A stretch of DNA of 64,000 nucleotides from CBDFFW01 sp965246945. GTDB taxonomy: Bacteria; Pseudomonadota; Alphaproteobacteria; UBA11073. Location: assembly GCA_965246945.1 (NCBI GenBank), contig CBDFFW010000001.1, forward strand, positions 434,001 through 498,000. Direction: 5' to 3'. The notes under the pieces are model-generated. The model saw nothing but the letters and a program-made list of their open reading frames with translations. It was not told where the DNA came from and ran no database searches. The translations under genes and the position numbers were made by a program. Positions within the stretch are counted from its first letter, which is position 1. Every line of letters starts with the position of its first letter. Of this stretch, positions 8,617 through 17,382 are shown piece after piece.

Positions 8617-9837
8617 CTACTTCACCCCAAAAAACTCCAATTGCCATTTCAGTTCATCGACCGACATCGGAAAGTCTTCGCCGGCATTGCGGGGATATAG
8701 TAATTGTCGGTAATTAATTTGACCAATTTTGCTTTGTTGCAAACGCAGCGCGAAACGGGGGGAGAGTTTGGCGCGCCAAACCAAGGCGGTGATGCCGCGG
8801 GCGCTATGCGCGTCAAAAATTTTATCGATCACGCCTGGGTGAATATCAGCGCGCAGTGCAAGCGCGATTTTAACGAAATCAAAATCAGCCACGGCCAGCG
8901 CATCGCCAATTTCGTCTTCGTTCAATTTGCCTTCCTTAGCCAAGCGCACAATGTATGCGGCCAAATCCTCGCCCGCTTTTTGTTGCTGGTTGCGTGCCAT
9001 GCGGCGGGCCACGGCGGCTTGCACATCTTCAATCGTGGCCGCATCTAAATCTTCTTCATGATCCAACACGCTGTAAACCGAGCGTTCGACAAATTGGGCA
9101 ATGCGGTTTTGCATATCGGCTGGCAGGTTTTGCCGATTTTTAAACGATTGCTGTAATTGGGTGGAGCCGCTTTCAGCGCGGCGCATTAATTCATCCCAGG
9201 CGGCGCTGGTCATCTGCGCCCCTAAATTTTCAATCAGTGCGGCGGCGGCATCGTGATCGCCGGTATCAACAATCGCGCCAGAAACGCGTTCGGATACGCG
9301 TTCACGTTTGGCAATGGCCACCAATTTCCAGCTTTGCGGATGATTGGCGATAATCGCGAGCAAATCATCATCGCTGAGCGCAGCGCAGTAACGCAAAATG
9401 GGCTCGGCCACTTGCCGTTCCACATCCTCGGCCAGTTTGCGGGCAATCTGTGGTGGGATGGCGGCGAAGTCCTGCAATGCTTGGGAAACGGTGGCGCGCA
9501 CCGTATCCAGCTGATCGGTAACGATGGTTTCTAAAGTTTCTACGCTGAGCTTATACACAAATTCTTGTGATTGCCGGTCGAGATTGGGCAGCAGGCGGGC
9601 AACTTTTAACGCATTGGCCTTGCGCACTTCGGCCTGCGCATCTTTGGCCAGCACCACACTTGCTTTGATGGGTGTGGATGGATTACCGGCCACGGCACGG
9701 CGTACTTCGCCATCCTCATCGCTCGCTAAAAAATATAATACTTCAGGCGGACTGCCAGGATAACTCGCGGCTTTTAACCGATCGCTAACCAGATTACTCG
9801 TCATCAACCGCTTCAGCGTATCATAATTAGGTTCCAT
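8617..9837 (-). CDS. DUF2336 domain protein (HEAT-like alpha-helical repeats)
   Basis: The 406-residue, largely helical protein contains repeat-like blocks such as RLKAASYPGSPPEVLYFLA and DGEVRRAVAGNPSTP, typical of DUF2336, a family common in alphaproteobacteria and built like HEAT repeats. It has no signal peptide or membrane helix and no recognisable catalytic motif. The start overlaps the end of zapE by 11 bp, so the two are translated from one message. A protein-protein interaction role is inferred only from the fold. Confidence 0.75.
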   Translation of the reverse strand: MEPNYDTLKRLMTSNLVSDRLKAASYPGSPPEVLYFLASDEDGEVRRAVAGNPSTPIKASVVLAKDAQAEVRKANALKVARLLPNLDRQSQEFVYKLSVETLETIVTDQLDTVRATVSQALQDFAAIPPQIARKLAEDVERQVAEPILRYCAALSDDDLLAIIANHPQSWKLVAIAKRERVSERVSGAIVDTGDHDAAAALIENLGAQMTSAAWDELMRRAESGSTQLQQSFKNRQNLPADMQNRIAQFVERSVYSVLDHEEDLDAATIEDVQAAVARRMARNQQQKAGEDLAAYIVRLAKEGKLNEDEIGDALAVADFDFVKIALALRADIHPGVIDKIFDAHSARGITALVWRAKLSPRFALRLQQSKIGQINYRQLLYPRNAGEDFPMSVDELKWQLEFFGVK

Positions 9838-10984
9838 GCGAATCCGCTTTGTCTTTGGCTAAATATAAAGCCGATTGCATTTCTTGCAAACGGCTGGTGG
9901 TGCGGGTGAATTCGAAAGCGTGGCTGGTGCCGCTGACGAGTTGTTCGGGGGTGGCTTCGGCACCGAAAATGCATTTGGTGTGGGCTTCGTATAATGCATC
10001 GATCAGCGTGATGAAGCGTTTGGTTTCATTGCGCAGGTTTTCGCCCAATAAAGGAATATCACTAATTATCACCACGCGGAATTCCTTGGCCAGAGCTAAA
10101 TAATCGGCTGCACCCCGCGTGTCAAAACAGGCATCGGCAAAAGTCAGCCAGGCAACGCCATGGGCGGTCCGCGGAATGAGCCAACTGCGTCCAGCTAGGC
10201 TTAGCACATAAGGCTCTGGCGGCGCATGTTCGGTGAGATCATCCCAGGCATGTTGCAGGCGTTCATTGGTGGCGGGACCAAGCGGATAATAATAAACGGG
10301 TATGCCGCGCAGGCGGTTGAGCCGGTAATCGGTCGGGCTGTCCAGATTGATCACACGTAAATGTTTTTGCAAGCTGACGATAAACGGTAAAAACAATTCC
10401 CGCTGTAGGCCATCCTTGTACAAATCTTGCGGTGCCCAATTGGACGTTGCTACGGTGATAACATCATGATCCCAGAGTGCTTGGAATAAGCGGCCCAGCA
10501 GCATGGCATCGGCCACATCGGTCACATGGAATTCATCAAAACATAAAACACGGATATGGCTGGCCAGTTGGGCGGCGAATTCCAATAATAAATCATCAGC
10601 ATGTTTGCTAGTACGCCGGCCAGCACGCTTGGCGCTGCGCGCCGCATGCAACCAGGCATGCAAGCTCAGCATAAATGCATGAAAATGCACGCGCTGCTTT
10701 TGAATGGTGACCGGCAAAGTTTGGTAAAATAAATCCATCAACATCGATTTGCCGCGGCCGACGCTGCCATAAATATATAAGCCTTGAGTCTGTTGCAGAT
10801 TTTTTGCTTTGCGGCTGGGTTTAAATGGCCACAAACAGAATTTACCATCTGATGCTTTGGCCAATAAAATCTGCTGATATAATGTATCCAAAGTGGTGAC
10901 GACAGCTGCTTGCTGCGGATCCGCTTTTAATGCATTAGCGACGATCCGTTGCTGATATAATTCGAGTGGTGATGCTGTGCTCAC
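9827..10984 (-). CDS. zapE: Cell division protein ZapE (AFG1-like AAA ATPase)
   Basis: ZapE is an AAA-family ATPase of the AFG1/LACE1 group, linked to Z-ring function in proteobacteria. The 385-residue protein has a Walker A GSVGRGKSMLMDLFY (about residues 73-87), a following FHAFM motif, the Walker B LCFDEFHVTD and a sensor-like VATSNWAPQDLY. Translation starts at GTG 10984; no in-frame alternative lies just upstream. It sits between xerD and DUF2336 in a minus-strand operon. Elsewhere in alphaproteobacteria zapE is often beside mdh, so this context is different. Confidence 0.9.
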   Translation of the reverse strand: MSTASPLELYQQRIVANALKADPQQAAVVTTLDTLYQQILLAKASDGKFCLWPFKPSRKAKNLQQTQGLYIYGSVGRGKSMLMDLFYQTLPVTIQKQRVHFHAFMLSLHAWLHAARSAKRAGRRTSKHADDLLLEFAAQLASHIRVLCFDEFHVTDVADAMLLGRLFQALWDHDVITVATSNWAPQDLYKDGLQRELFLPFIVSLQKHLRVINLDSPTDYRLNRLRGIPVYYYPLGPATNERLQHAWDDLTEHAPPEPYVLSLAGRSWLIPRTAHGVAWLTFADACFDTRGAADYLALAKEFRVVIISDIPLLGENLRNETKRFITLIDALYEAHTKCIFGAEATPEQLVSGTSHAFEFTRTTSRLQEMQSALYLAKDKADSHGT

Positions 10985-11026
10985 ATCATTGTTTTATGCA
11001 GGCTAGGTTAAAAATGCACGTATTGC

Positions 11027-11938
11027 TTAGTGGTTTTTGCGGCTAAGCGGATGATGCTGCAGCACGGTGTTGCGTAATTGGTCATCGGCGACATGGGTGT
11101 AGATTTGCGTGGTGCTAATATCAGCATGGCCGAGTAATTGTTGCACTAGGCGCAAATCCGCGCCGCCGCGTAGCAGATGGGTGGCAAAGGCATGGCGCAG
11201 GACATGCGGGCTCATTTGCGTGGGATCGAGGCCTGCATGCAGGGCCAAAATTTTTAACAATTGGAACACCCGTTGGCGGGTAAGGTGACCATCTTTGCCG
11301 CGGGATGGAAATAGATATTTCGCTGCGCTTTTATGCGTTTTTGGCAGAAATTGCTGGCGCATGGTTAAATAATCGGTGACGGCATCACGTGCCAATTCAT
11401 GCACAGGGACCAGGCGATCTTTGCCGCCTTTGCCCGTAATCAAAATAAAATTATTGCTGTCTTTGATGGCCAGCAGCGGCAAGGTCACTAATTCACTGAT
11501 CCGCAATCCACTGGCATATAGTAATTCGATGAGGGCGCGCAGCCGCGCTTGTTCAGCAGGTGCAAAACCAGCCAATGCGGCGAGTATTTTTTCAATATCT
11601 GCTTCGTTTAAGACTTTTGGTAATTGGCGGGCTTTGCGCGGCGCGGCCAATTGCGTGCTGGGATCATCGCTGCGTAATTTTTCGCTTAATAAGAAGCGGT
11701 AAAATTGTCTTAAAGCGCTGCGTTTGCGGCGCTGCGTTGCGGGGGTCCAGCTTTCAGCTATATCATTGGTAAAATAGGCCAGCCAATCTTGTTCGGCGGC
11801 GGTTAGCCAATCTTGCTTGACCGTCAGCAAAAATTTTTCCATCGCTTGCAGATCGGTGTTGTAAGCCAGGCGGGTATTGTGGGAAAGGCCGCGTTCGGCG
11901 GCCAGGCTTTCTAAAAAGCGATCGATTAACGCGGCCAC
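11027..11938 (-). CDS. xerD: Tyrosine recombinase XerD/XerC
   Basis: XerC/D resolves chromosome dimers at dif. The 303-residue protein has the N-terminal SAM-like domain (about 1-90), then the catalytic domain with the first Arg in LLYASGLRISELVTL, the beta-hairpin Lys in TGKGGKDRLVPVH, HVLRHAFATHLLRGGADLR (His-x-x-Arg), LGHADISTTQIYTHV with His and the nucleophilic Tyr. The ISTTQIYTHV ending resembles XerD more than XerC, but the paralogue is not settled. The GTG start follows the upstream gene's TAA with no gap. It is not associated with integrase-type mobile genes, although a PilV-like gene lies 1.6 kb away. Confidence 0.88.
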   Translation of the reverse strand: MAALIDRFLESLAAERGLSHNTRLAYNTDLQAMEKFLLTVKQDWLTAAEQDWLAYFTNDIAESWTPATQRRKRSALRQFYRFLLSEKLRSDDPSTQLAAPRKARQLPKVLNEADIEKILAALAGFAPAEQARLRALIELLYASGLRISELVTLPLLAIKDSNNFILITGKGGKDRLVPVHELARDAVTDYLTMRQQFLPKTHKSAAKYLFPSRGKDGHLTRQRVFQLLKILALHAGLDPTQMSPHVLRHAFATHLLRGGADLRLVQQLLGHADISTTQIYTHVADDQLRNTVLQHHPLSRKNH

Positions 11939-12865
11939 TTATTCTTCCGGCGGTGGGGCAGGCAGTTTGCCGCTGGCCAATGCTTGCGCTTCGTCGGTTA
12001 AGCCATTGGCATGCCAGCGTTGGCGTACCAAATTTTTATTACTGCCATCGGCTAAAACCAGCAACCCGTGCAAATGCATTAAAGCCGGCTGGCCGGTGCT
12101 ATTATTTTGCAGCCAAGCAGTGCCAATCAGCGGTGCAGGTGCCGGTTGTTCGTCACCCGCTTTTTCAACCGAGACTGGTTTGTTTAAAACAAAAATTGGT
12201 AACATGGCCTGCGCAAAAGCAGCCCGCTTTTCGGCATTGATTGGTAATTGTGCTATCATTACCATGCGTGGATCGCTTGTTGATAAAGCGGGTGCATTAA
12301 TTAATTTAGGTACGGCTTGCGCACAATAAGCTTGGATATATTGCCAGTCATTGTTTTGAGCAGTGGGCCGGGCCGCCAAATATTTTAAACAAGCCGCATC
12401 GCTTTCATTGGCCGCAATATGCAGGGTGGTAAGCGCAAGTTGGGCCGCTTCCGGCATAGGTTCATTGCGCCAAGCCAGCGAATATAGTTGCGCGGCTTGG
12501 TGATAGGCGCGCATGACTACCAATTTTTGCAGGCGGTGCGCCAGCCAATTTTGCGGTGTAACATCGTTCGGCGGCCGTGCAGTGCTGAGCAATAAACGCA
12601 GTTGCAATTGCTGGGCAATATTTAACGATTGCTTGACTGGAAGCTGGTCCAATAAAGGCAAAATATCAGCGGCGGGTGCATCCTGCCAAAAATCATTGGG
12701 TAAAGCGCCCTGATCAGGATCTTGCAAACCTAAATGCCGCGAAACTTCGGTGGGAAAAAGCTGGTTATTGGGGATGGCTGATGGGATTTCACTGGCCCAA
12801 ACGGGGCTTGCTAAAGCACAGCCCAGCAATAAAGCAATGAAGCAGTTAAAATTGAAAACGGTCAT
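11939..12865 (-). CDS. Exported protein of unknown function upstream of xerD
   Basis: No family is recognised. I place the start at ATG 12865 rather than TTG 12871 because an AAGAG sits 7 nt before the ATG. The 308-residue product opens with a signal peptide (hydrophobic core FIALLLGCALASPVWA, cleavage likely after WAS/A). The rest is alanine- and glutamine-rich and mostly helical, with no cysteine motif or catalytic signature, and it ends in PAPPPEE. It abuts xerD with no gap and overlaps the small membrane gene upstream, so it belongs to the same operon. Confidence 0.65.
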   Translation of the reverse strand: MTVFNFNCFIALLLGCALASPVWASEIPSAIPNNQLFPTEVSRHLGLQDPDQGALPNDFWQDAPAADILPLLDQLPVKQSLNIAQQLQLRLLLSTARPPNDVTPQNWLAHRLQKLVVMRAYHQAAQLYSLAWRNEPMPEAAQLALTTLHIAANESDAACLKYLAARPTAQNNDWQYIQAYCAQAVPKLINAPALSTSDPRMVMIAQLPINAEKRAAFAQAMLPIFVLNKPVSVEKAGDEQPAPAPLIGTAWLQNNSTGQPALMHLHGLLVLADGSNKNLVRQRWHANGLTDEAQALASGKLPAPPPEE

Positions 12866-13049
12866 GCGCAATCTCTTCAGTCACCAATTTTTGGGGTGCG
12901 GGGAAACGACCAAACATTAAAAAGCCCATAAAACCAGCAATACCAATCGCCACAATGCCGAAAGCATAGGCCAAAAGCGGGGCACTATTGCGCGGCTTGC
13001 TACTGCTGAATTTATTGCTGGAGCCAACACGTTTCATGGAAAGCATCAT
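12846..13049 (-). CDS. Small single-pass membrane protein
   Basis: A 67-residue product with a basic N-terminus (KRVGSSNKFSSSKPRNS), one membrane helix (about residues 27-48, LLAYAFGIVAIGIAGFMGFLMFG) described here by position, and a short periplasmic tail. It overlaps the following exported-protein gene by 20 bp in a different frame, which argues for a real, coupled gene. It is the first gene of the minus-strand operon leading to xerD and zapE and is divergent from ihfB. No family is recognised. Confidence 0.55.
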   Translation of the reverse strand: MMLSMKRVGSSNKFSSSKPRNSAPLLAYAFGIVAIGIAGFMGFLMFGRFPAPQKLVTEEIAHDRFQF

Positions 13050-13122
13050 GCGTGATTTGCATACAGGCTGTAAATCCTCATCATAAACTTGCCTTTAGCG
13101 TGTAATGATGTAGCTTACTGAT

Positions 13123-13407
13123 ATGACCCGTTCTGAATTGATTATTCGCATGGCCCAGCATTTCCCCCAATTATCGCTGGCAGATTTAGAAAAAGCAGTA
13201 TTGACCGTTTTGGATTCAATGGCCGATACCTTGCGCCAAGGTCAGCGCGTGGAATTGCGCGGTTTCGGCGCGTTAGGTGTGAAAGACCGTATGCCGCGCC
13301 GCGCGCGTAACCCGCGCACTGGCGATCAGGTTGAAGTGGGCCGCAAACGCGCTTTATATTTCAAACCAGGTAAAGAACTCCGCGCACGCGTGAATGATGG
13401 TAAATGA
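13123..13407 (+). CDS. ihfB: Integration host factor beta subunit
   Basis: IHF is a sequence-preferring DNA-bending heterodimer used in recombination, transcription and replication. The 94-residue protein starts MTRSELI, the standard IHF-beta opening, and includes ELRGFGALGVKDR, the DNA-minor-groove arm ARNPRTGDQV with the intercalating Pro, and FKPGKELRARVN. Its length is normal. It is divergent from the xerD operon. In many alphaproteobacteria ihfB sits by rpsA or sppA, which are not here. Confidence 0.93.
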   Translation: MTRSELIIRMAQHFPQLSLADLEKAVLTVLDSMADTLRQGQRVELRGFGALGVKDRMPRRARNPRTGDQVEVGRKRALYFKPGKELRARVNDGK

Positions 13408-13433
13408 TTAACGTTACCAAAAGATGAATTAAA

Positions 13434-13493
13434 GGCATGACAATTCGATGAAATTTAATGGCGGCATTCAAATGCCGCTTGATCGGTCATGCC
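13434..13493 (+). other. Nested hairpin in the ihfB-pilV gap
   Basis: Two perfect 8-bp pairings are nested: GGCATGAC (13434-13441) with GTCATGCC (13486-13493) outside, and GCGGCATT (13461-13468) with AATGCCGC (13471-13478) inside. Together they fold most of the 136-bp gap into a two-tier stem. It could terminate ihfB or act as a leader structure for the PilV-like gene; no strong T run follows. Confidence 0.45.
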
Positions 13494-13533
13494 AAATCAT
13501 GCATAATTACTAGGAAACTTTGTCTAAAATTTT

Positions 13534-13537
13534 AGGA
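13534..13537 (+). promoter_or_regulatory. Shine-Dalgarno site deciding the PilV-like start
   Basis: AGGA lies 6 nt before ATG 13544, giving a short prepilin leader. The alternative TTG 13520 has AGGAA only 3 nt before it and would lengthen the leader by eight residues. Confidence 0.6.
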
Positions 13538-13543
13538 TTTCCA

Positions 13544-16021
13544 ATGCAGCACCGCATTCTTAACAATCGCGCTTTTACTTTGGTAGAATTAGCGATTGTC
13601 GTTTTGGTTTTAGGCGTGGTGGTTGCGGGGGTTGTGCAAATGACCAACCGTTACTCCGCGCAGCGCTATGATACGCAAACCGCTCAAGAGGTTAAGAATA
13701 TGACCAGCGCGGTTGAAGCATTTATTAAAAATAATGCGTCTGAAATCACCAAATTAAATCCAGCAGATGGCACTGTTTGCGGTTTTTTAAGCGTTACCGA
13801 TCCCACCACTGCGGCGACCCATGCGCCAGTTCAGATTCTGTTCAACGGCAGCACGCCGAGCACCACTGCAGTCAGCTGTGATAGCGGTGCATCAACTGTC
13901 GTAGCGGCAATTAAAGCGTATTTGCCGGCGAATTTTACACCAGCAAATCCTTATTTAATCGGCTTTAAACGTGCTGCCAATATCAGTACAGCGGATGCAA
14001 CGATCAGCGCCACCAATCCAGGTGTGCCGAATATCAGTGCAATGGTGATGCGCCAGGCATCCAGCGGTGATAATTTGACTGATACAAGACTGGCACGCAT
14101 TGCTTCCAACATCGGGAATGAAGGGGGCTTTATTGCCAGCAACGGCACCAATGCCACCGGTGCGTTTGGCGGCTGGAATGCTGTGCCCGCTGATTACGGT
14201 TTAACCACTTCAGCCAGCAGTATCGCCGCACTCACTACGTTCAGCGCCACCAATTCCGTGCTAAATACTAATATGTTATCCCGCGTGAAAACGGGTAATT
14301 CCGAAGCCAATACCATGCGCACAAATTTGAATATGGGGAATGATACTACAACTGCGTCTGCGGATATTAATGCAATTACTGGCGTTCGCCAAATTGATGC
14401 GCCTCATAGTGCAGATAGTGCTGGCAACTTGACTGTGCCAAGTACGATTGCTGTTGGCGGCAAACTAGGTGGTGACAAGCAAACCGGATTAAAGCGTGAA
14501 AGCTCGAATGTGTTGGCTTTAGATAACAATACATTCCTGCAAGCTCCTGGCGGTATTTCGCTAGGTGAGATGACCACAGCGGTGGCCGGTCAGCCATGCG
14601 TATATAATGTCCCTGCAACCGCAAATGATGTCACTAATCCCATTGATGTGAAAGCAATTAATGGAATTGGTTTTGATATTCGTAAACAAATTGGTGTATT
14701 TGGTCCGGTTAAATCTTGGTATTTTATGGATGATTTTACTCCAAATAGTGATGCTAATTTAGTCAAGGGTGCCGGGGTGCTTAAAACAACTTTAAATTTG
14801 CCATCTGGAACTACAACCTATGGCGCTGTATTACCTATATTAGACTCTGTAAACGATATTTCTTTTGGTGAATTTTCTGGAAAAGCTTTCAATCCATATG
14901 ATAAACCAGCAATTGTTAACGAGGATTATGCTTTAAAAGCATTAGTACCAATCGGTTCACGCCAAAGTCCCAACCAATCAACAGGTAAACCAATTATTAC
15001 CACTTATGGTTATCATGGGCGTATTTTATTGGGTAGAAGTTCTTATTTTGATAATAAACCAGCGTTATTAATTTGCCAGGTTAGCCAAAGATTTCCAATG
15101 GATCGCGGCAATCCAGCAGATTATGCAGTAAATGGGTTTTGGCGACCATTGAATCAATTAGGGCATTTAGGGCCTGATAATCCTGCCGTGGCTGCGGTTA
15201 GTGTAGGCCCTAGTACAAATCAACGCATAAAAACAACTTATGCACCTTTTGAGCAATATAACTCTGGATATAATGGTGTTAATCCTTATCTGGGCGGCTC
15301 AGATCATCGTAGTTCCAAACAGTTATTTGCGACCTTAGGATTGAACACTATCTGCGGCTGGACAGTGCAAAATCCAATTAATACTGTACAAAATTCTGGT
15401 GCAATTGGTGCAGGTGCAACCTATCAATTTGCCTGTGGAACGCCAGAAAGCGTTTTAGGTAAGCGGGCTTGTTTTTGGTCAAATGGTACTGGTGGTGCAG
15501 GTACTGCTTATGATGGAAGTGGTAATGCTACAACAACCCATCAACGTTACAGCATAACACCATTCAATCGTGGAGCTGCAGGCGGAGTTTATGCTGGTAA
15601 TGATCCAACAGCCACCACTCCTAAACAGATTGTGCCAAGCTTAGCATTTTTAGTACCGGCAACTACGCCATTCGCTGGGGATCCTTTGCAGGATAATGCA
15701 AGTTTTTCAGAGATGACTGCGTGGGTTGACCCATCATTTAACCAACAAATTTGTCCGGCAGGTTATTACGTATCAGGAACCGCAGTAAATGGTAGTGCCA
15801 ATGCGCCTTATTTGGATATGTCAGTTGGTTATCAAGGCATTAAACCGGATAGTAGTTGTGGTCAGGATGCACATGATTGTACTTATATCTACTGCTGCCC
15901 ATTTGATCCAGATCCATCACTCAATTTATATGATCTTGATCAACCCTATGGCCAAACTGCCGACCGTACTGAACTTTATTTATCAACAACTCCAGTGCCG
16001 CGTTACGATCCGCGCTGGTGA
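13544..16021 (+). CDS. PilV-like IVb pilus tip protein with shufflon N-terminal domain
   Basis: The 825-residue protein starts with a short basic leader and a prepilin motif, RAFTLVELAIVVLVLGVVV; the residue before Phe is Ala rather than the usual Gly, with Glu at +5. Residues about 40-220 match the remembered pattern of the shufflon N-terminal family: a helix QEVKNMTSAVEAFIKNN, then AIKAYLPANFTPANPY, LARIASNIGNEGGFI and GAFGGWNAVPADYGL. Such proteins are minor pilins whose C-terminus binds the recipient surface. From about residue 365 (nt 14640) composition changes sharply (34 of 60 G+C at 14161-14220, 19 of 60 at 14881-14940) and Gly/Asn/Thr dominate, with several Cys near the end. No Rci recombinase or inverted C-terminal segments are visible. 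It fits with the ATPase and platform genes at 1-2644. Confidence 0.78.
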   Translation: MQHRILNNRAFTLVELAIVVLVLGVVVAGVVQMTNRYSAQRYDTQTAQEVKNMTSAVEAFIKNNASEITKLNPADGTVCGFLSVTDPTTAATHAPVQILFNGSTPSTTAVSCDSGASTVVAAIKAYLPANFTPANPYLIGFKRAANISTADATISATNPGVPNISAMVMRQASSGDNLTDTRLARIASNIGNEGGFIASNGTNATGAFGGWNAVPADYGLTTSASSIAALTTFSATNSVLNTNMLSRVKTGNSEANTMRTNLNMGNDTTTASADINAITGVRQIDAPHSADSAGNLTVPSTIAVGGKLGGDKQTGLKRESSNVLALDNNTFLQAPGGISLGEMTTAVAGQPCVYNVPATANDVTNPIDVKAINGIGFDIRKQIGVFGPVKSWYFMDDFTPNSDANLVKGAGVLKTTLNLPSGTTTYGAVLPILDSVNDISFGEFSGKAFNPYDKPAIVNEDYALKALVPIGSRQSPNQSTGKPIITTYGYHGRILLGRSSYFDNKPALLICQVSQRFPMDRGNPADYAVNGFWRPLNQLGHLGPDNPAVAAVSVGPSTNQRIKTTYAPFEQYNSGYNGVNPYLGGSDHRSSKQLFATLGLNTICGWTVQNPINTVQNSGAIGAGATYQFACGTPESVLGKRACFWSNGTGGAGTAYDGSGNATTTHQRYSITPFNRGAAGGVYAGNDPTATTPKQIVPSLAFLVPATTPFAGDPLQDNASFSEMTAWVDPSFNQQICPAGYYVSGTAVNGSANAPYLDMSVGYQGIKPDSSCGQDAHDCTYIYCCPFDPDPSLNLYDLDQPYGQTADRTELYLSTTPVPRYDPRW

Positions 16022-16046
16022 TATTATAAGACAATTTAGGAGAATG

Positions 16047-17219
16047 CTAAATTGCTGCGCGGATATTTTTCAAATGCTGCACCATGGTGGCGATATTGTG
16101 CAGTGAAAGGATTTGCAGAGCTAGAATTTCACCTGCGCGCAATAGATGGTGAATGTAAGCGCGGCTGTAATTCTGGCTGTAGCGGCAGGGGATGAGCGGA
16201 TTAAGCGGCGATTGATCTTCACGGAATTTTGCATTGCGTAAATTGATGCGGTCGCTGGGCGCGCCTGGCATAATCGCCCAGCCATGCCGGGCGATGCGGG
16301 TAGGGGAAACGCAATCAAACGTATCGATGCCCAAAGCGATGCCTTGTTCAATATCGATTAAGCCGCCAATGCCCAGCAAATGCACGGGCCGATCCGGATG
16401 CGCACCTTGCATCGACCAATCGGCCACTTCCATCATCATTTCTTTTTGATCGCCTAAACAGCCGCCAATTGCAGTGCCAAAAAAGGGCCGGTCCTGCACA
16501 TAGGCGGCGCTTTCATCCCGCAGATCACGGTGCACACCACCTTGGATTACGCCATACATGGCTTGCGAAAATTTGGCTTCTTCGGCATCGGTCAACCGCA
16601 CAAATTCCGCGAGTGAGCGGTCGCCCCAACGCTGGCTGAGCCGCATCGAACGCGCGGTGTAATTTTTATCAACATGGTAAGGCGTGCATTCATCGAATTG
16701 CACAATTAAATCGGCACCTAATTGCCGTTGAATCTTGGTGGCGCTTTCGGGCGTTAAGGTTAATTTACGGCCATCGGTATAAGACCGAAAATTGGCGCCT
16801 TCTTCCGTAATTTTTAGCAATGTTTGCGTGCGGCCTTCACTGCCCGCTGCGGAACGCTTGCCTTTAATTTCATTGCTATGCGAACCAGCCCCAAGCGAGA
16901 AAATTTGGAACCCGCCACTATCGGTTAGCATCGGTCCGCGCCACTGCATGAAATTATGCAGCCCGCCATGGTTTTCCACAATTTCAGCACCTGGCTGAAT
17001 ATTCAGGTGATAAGTATTGCTGAGAATGATATCAACGCCAATTTCGGCCAATTGCTCGGGCAACACGCATTTCATGGCGGCTTTGGTCGCGCAGAAAATA
17101 AAATTAGGCGTTTCGATCGTGCCATGCGGCGTGGTCAGCAAACCGCGCCGCGCACGTGAAGTGGCACTACGCTTGGTGACGTCAAATTTGAAACCTGGAT
17201 AATCGATTTTGCCAACCAT
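16047..17219 (-). CDS. tgt: tRNA-guanine transglycosylase, atypical zinc site and substrate loop
   Basis: Tgt exchanges guanine-34 of GUN tRNAs for a deazaguanine base. The 390-residue protein keeps the catalytic Asp in LTDSGGFQIF, FDECTPYH, GVIQGGV and the nucleophile Asp in GIDTFDCVSPTR. Two things differ from the usual bacterial enzyme. The zinc motif C-x-C-x-x-C before NYSRAY reads I-P-C-R-Y-S (about residues 343-348), leaving one of three cysteines, although the later His in SLHN remains. The substrate loop, GGLAVGE in Zymomonas, reads GGCLGDQ (about 251-257), with Gly where preQ1-type enzymes have Val and Gln where they have Glu. An insertion of about a dozen residues precedes ITEEG. 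Specificity for queuine or another base is possible (inference). Confidence 0.88.
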   Translation of the reverse strand: MVGKIDYPGFKFDVTKRSATSRARRGLLTTPHGTIETPNFIFCATKAAMKCVLPEQLAEIGVDIILSNTYHLNIQPGAEIVENHGGLHNFMQWRGPMLTDSGGFQIFSLGAGSHSNEIKGKRSAAGSEGRTQTLLKITEEGANFRSYTDGRKLTLTPESATKIQRQLGADLIVQFDECTPYHVDKNYTARSMRLSQRWGDRSLAEFVRLTDAEEAKFSQAMYGVIQGGVHRDLRDESAAYVQDRPFFGTAIGGCLGDQKEMMMEVADWSMQGAHPDRPVHLLGIGGLIDIEQGIALGIDTFDCVSPTRIARHGWAIMPGAPSDRINLRNAKFREDQSPLNPLIPCRYSQNYSRAYIHHLLRAGEILALQILSLHNIATMVQHLKNIRAAI

Positions 17220-17382
17220 GATGCAGGCAGGCTAGCCGTAAATAATACGTGGCTTCTAGCTTTTCGTGACAAATAACTTGTCAGCGCGGCCAAAAAACCT
17301 GTATTTAAAGGAACCTGCTGTGCGCCTTTGCTTTTATTGACCGCTTGAAGCCAGCAGAAAAATTCCGTTTGAAAGGTTAAGC

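Noticed and set aside
11027..11938. XerC/D considered as the shufflon recombinase for the PilV-like gene
   Set aside because: It has ordinary XerD features and sits in a housekeeping-type operon; no recombination sites were found beside the tip gene.
14945..14965. A string resembling the 19-bp shufflon recombination site (GTACCAATCGGTTCAC) in the PilV-like gene
   Set aside because: It differs from the R64 site at several places and only one copy was found; no inverted partner or recombinase is nearby.
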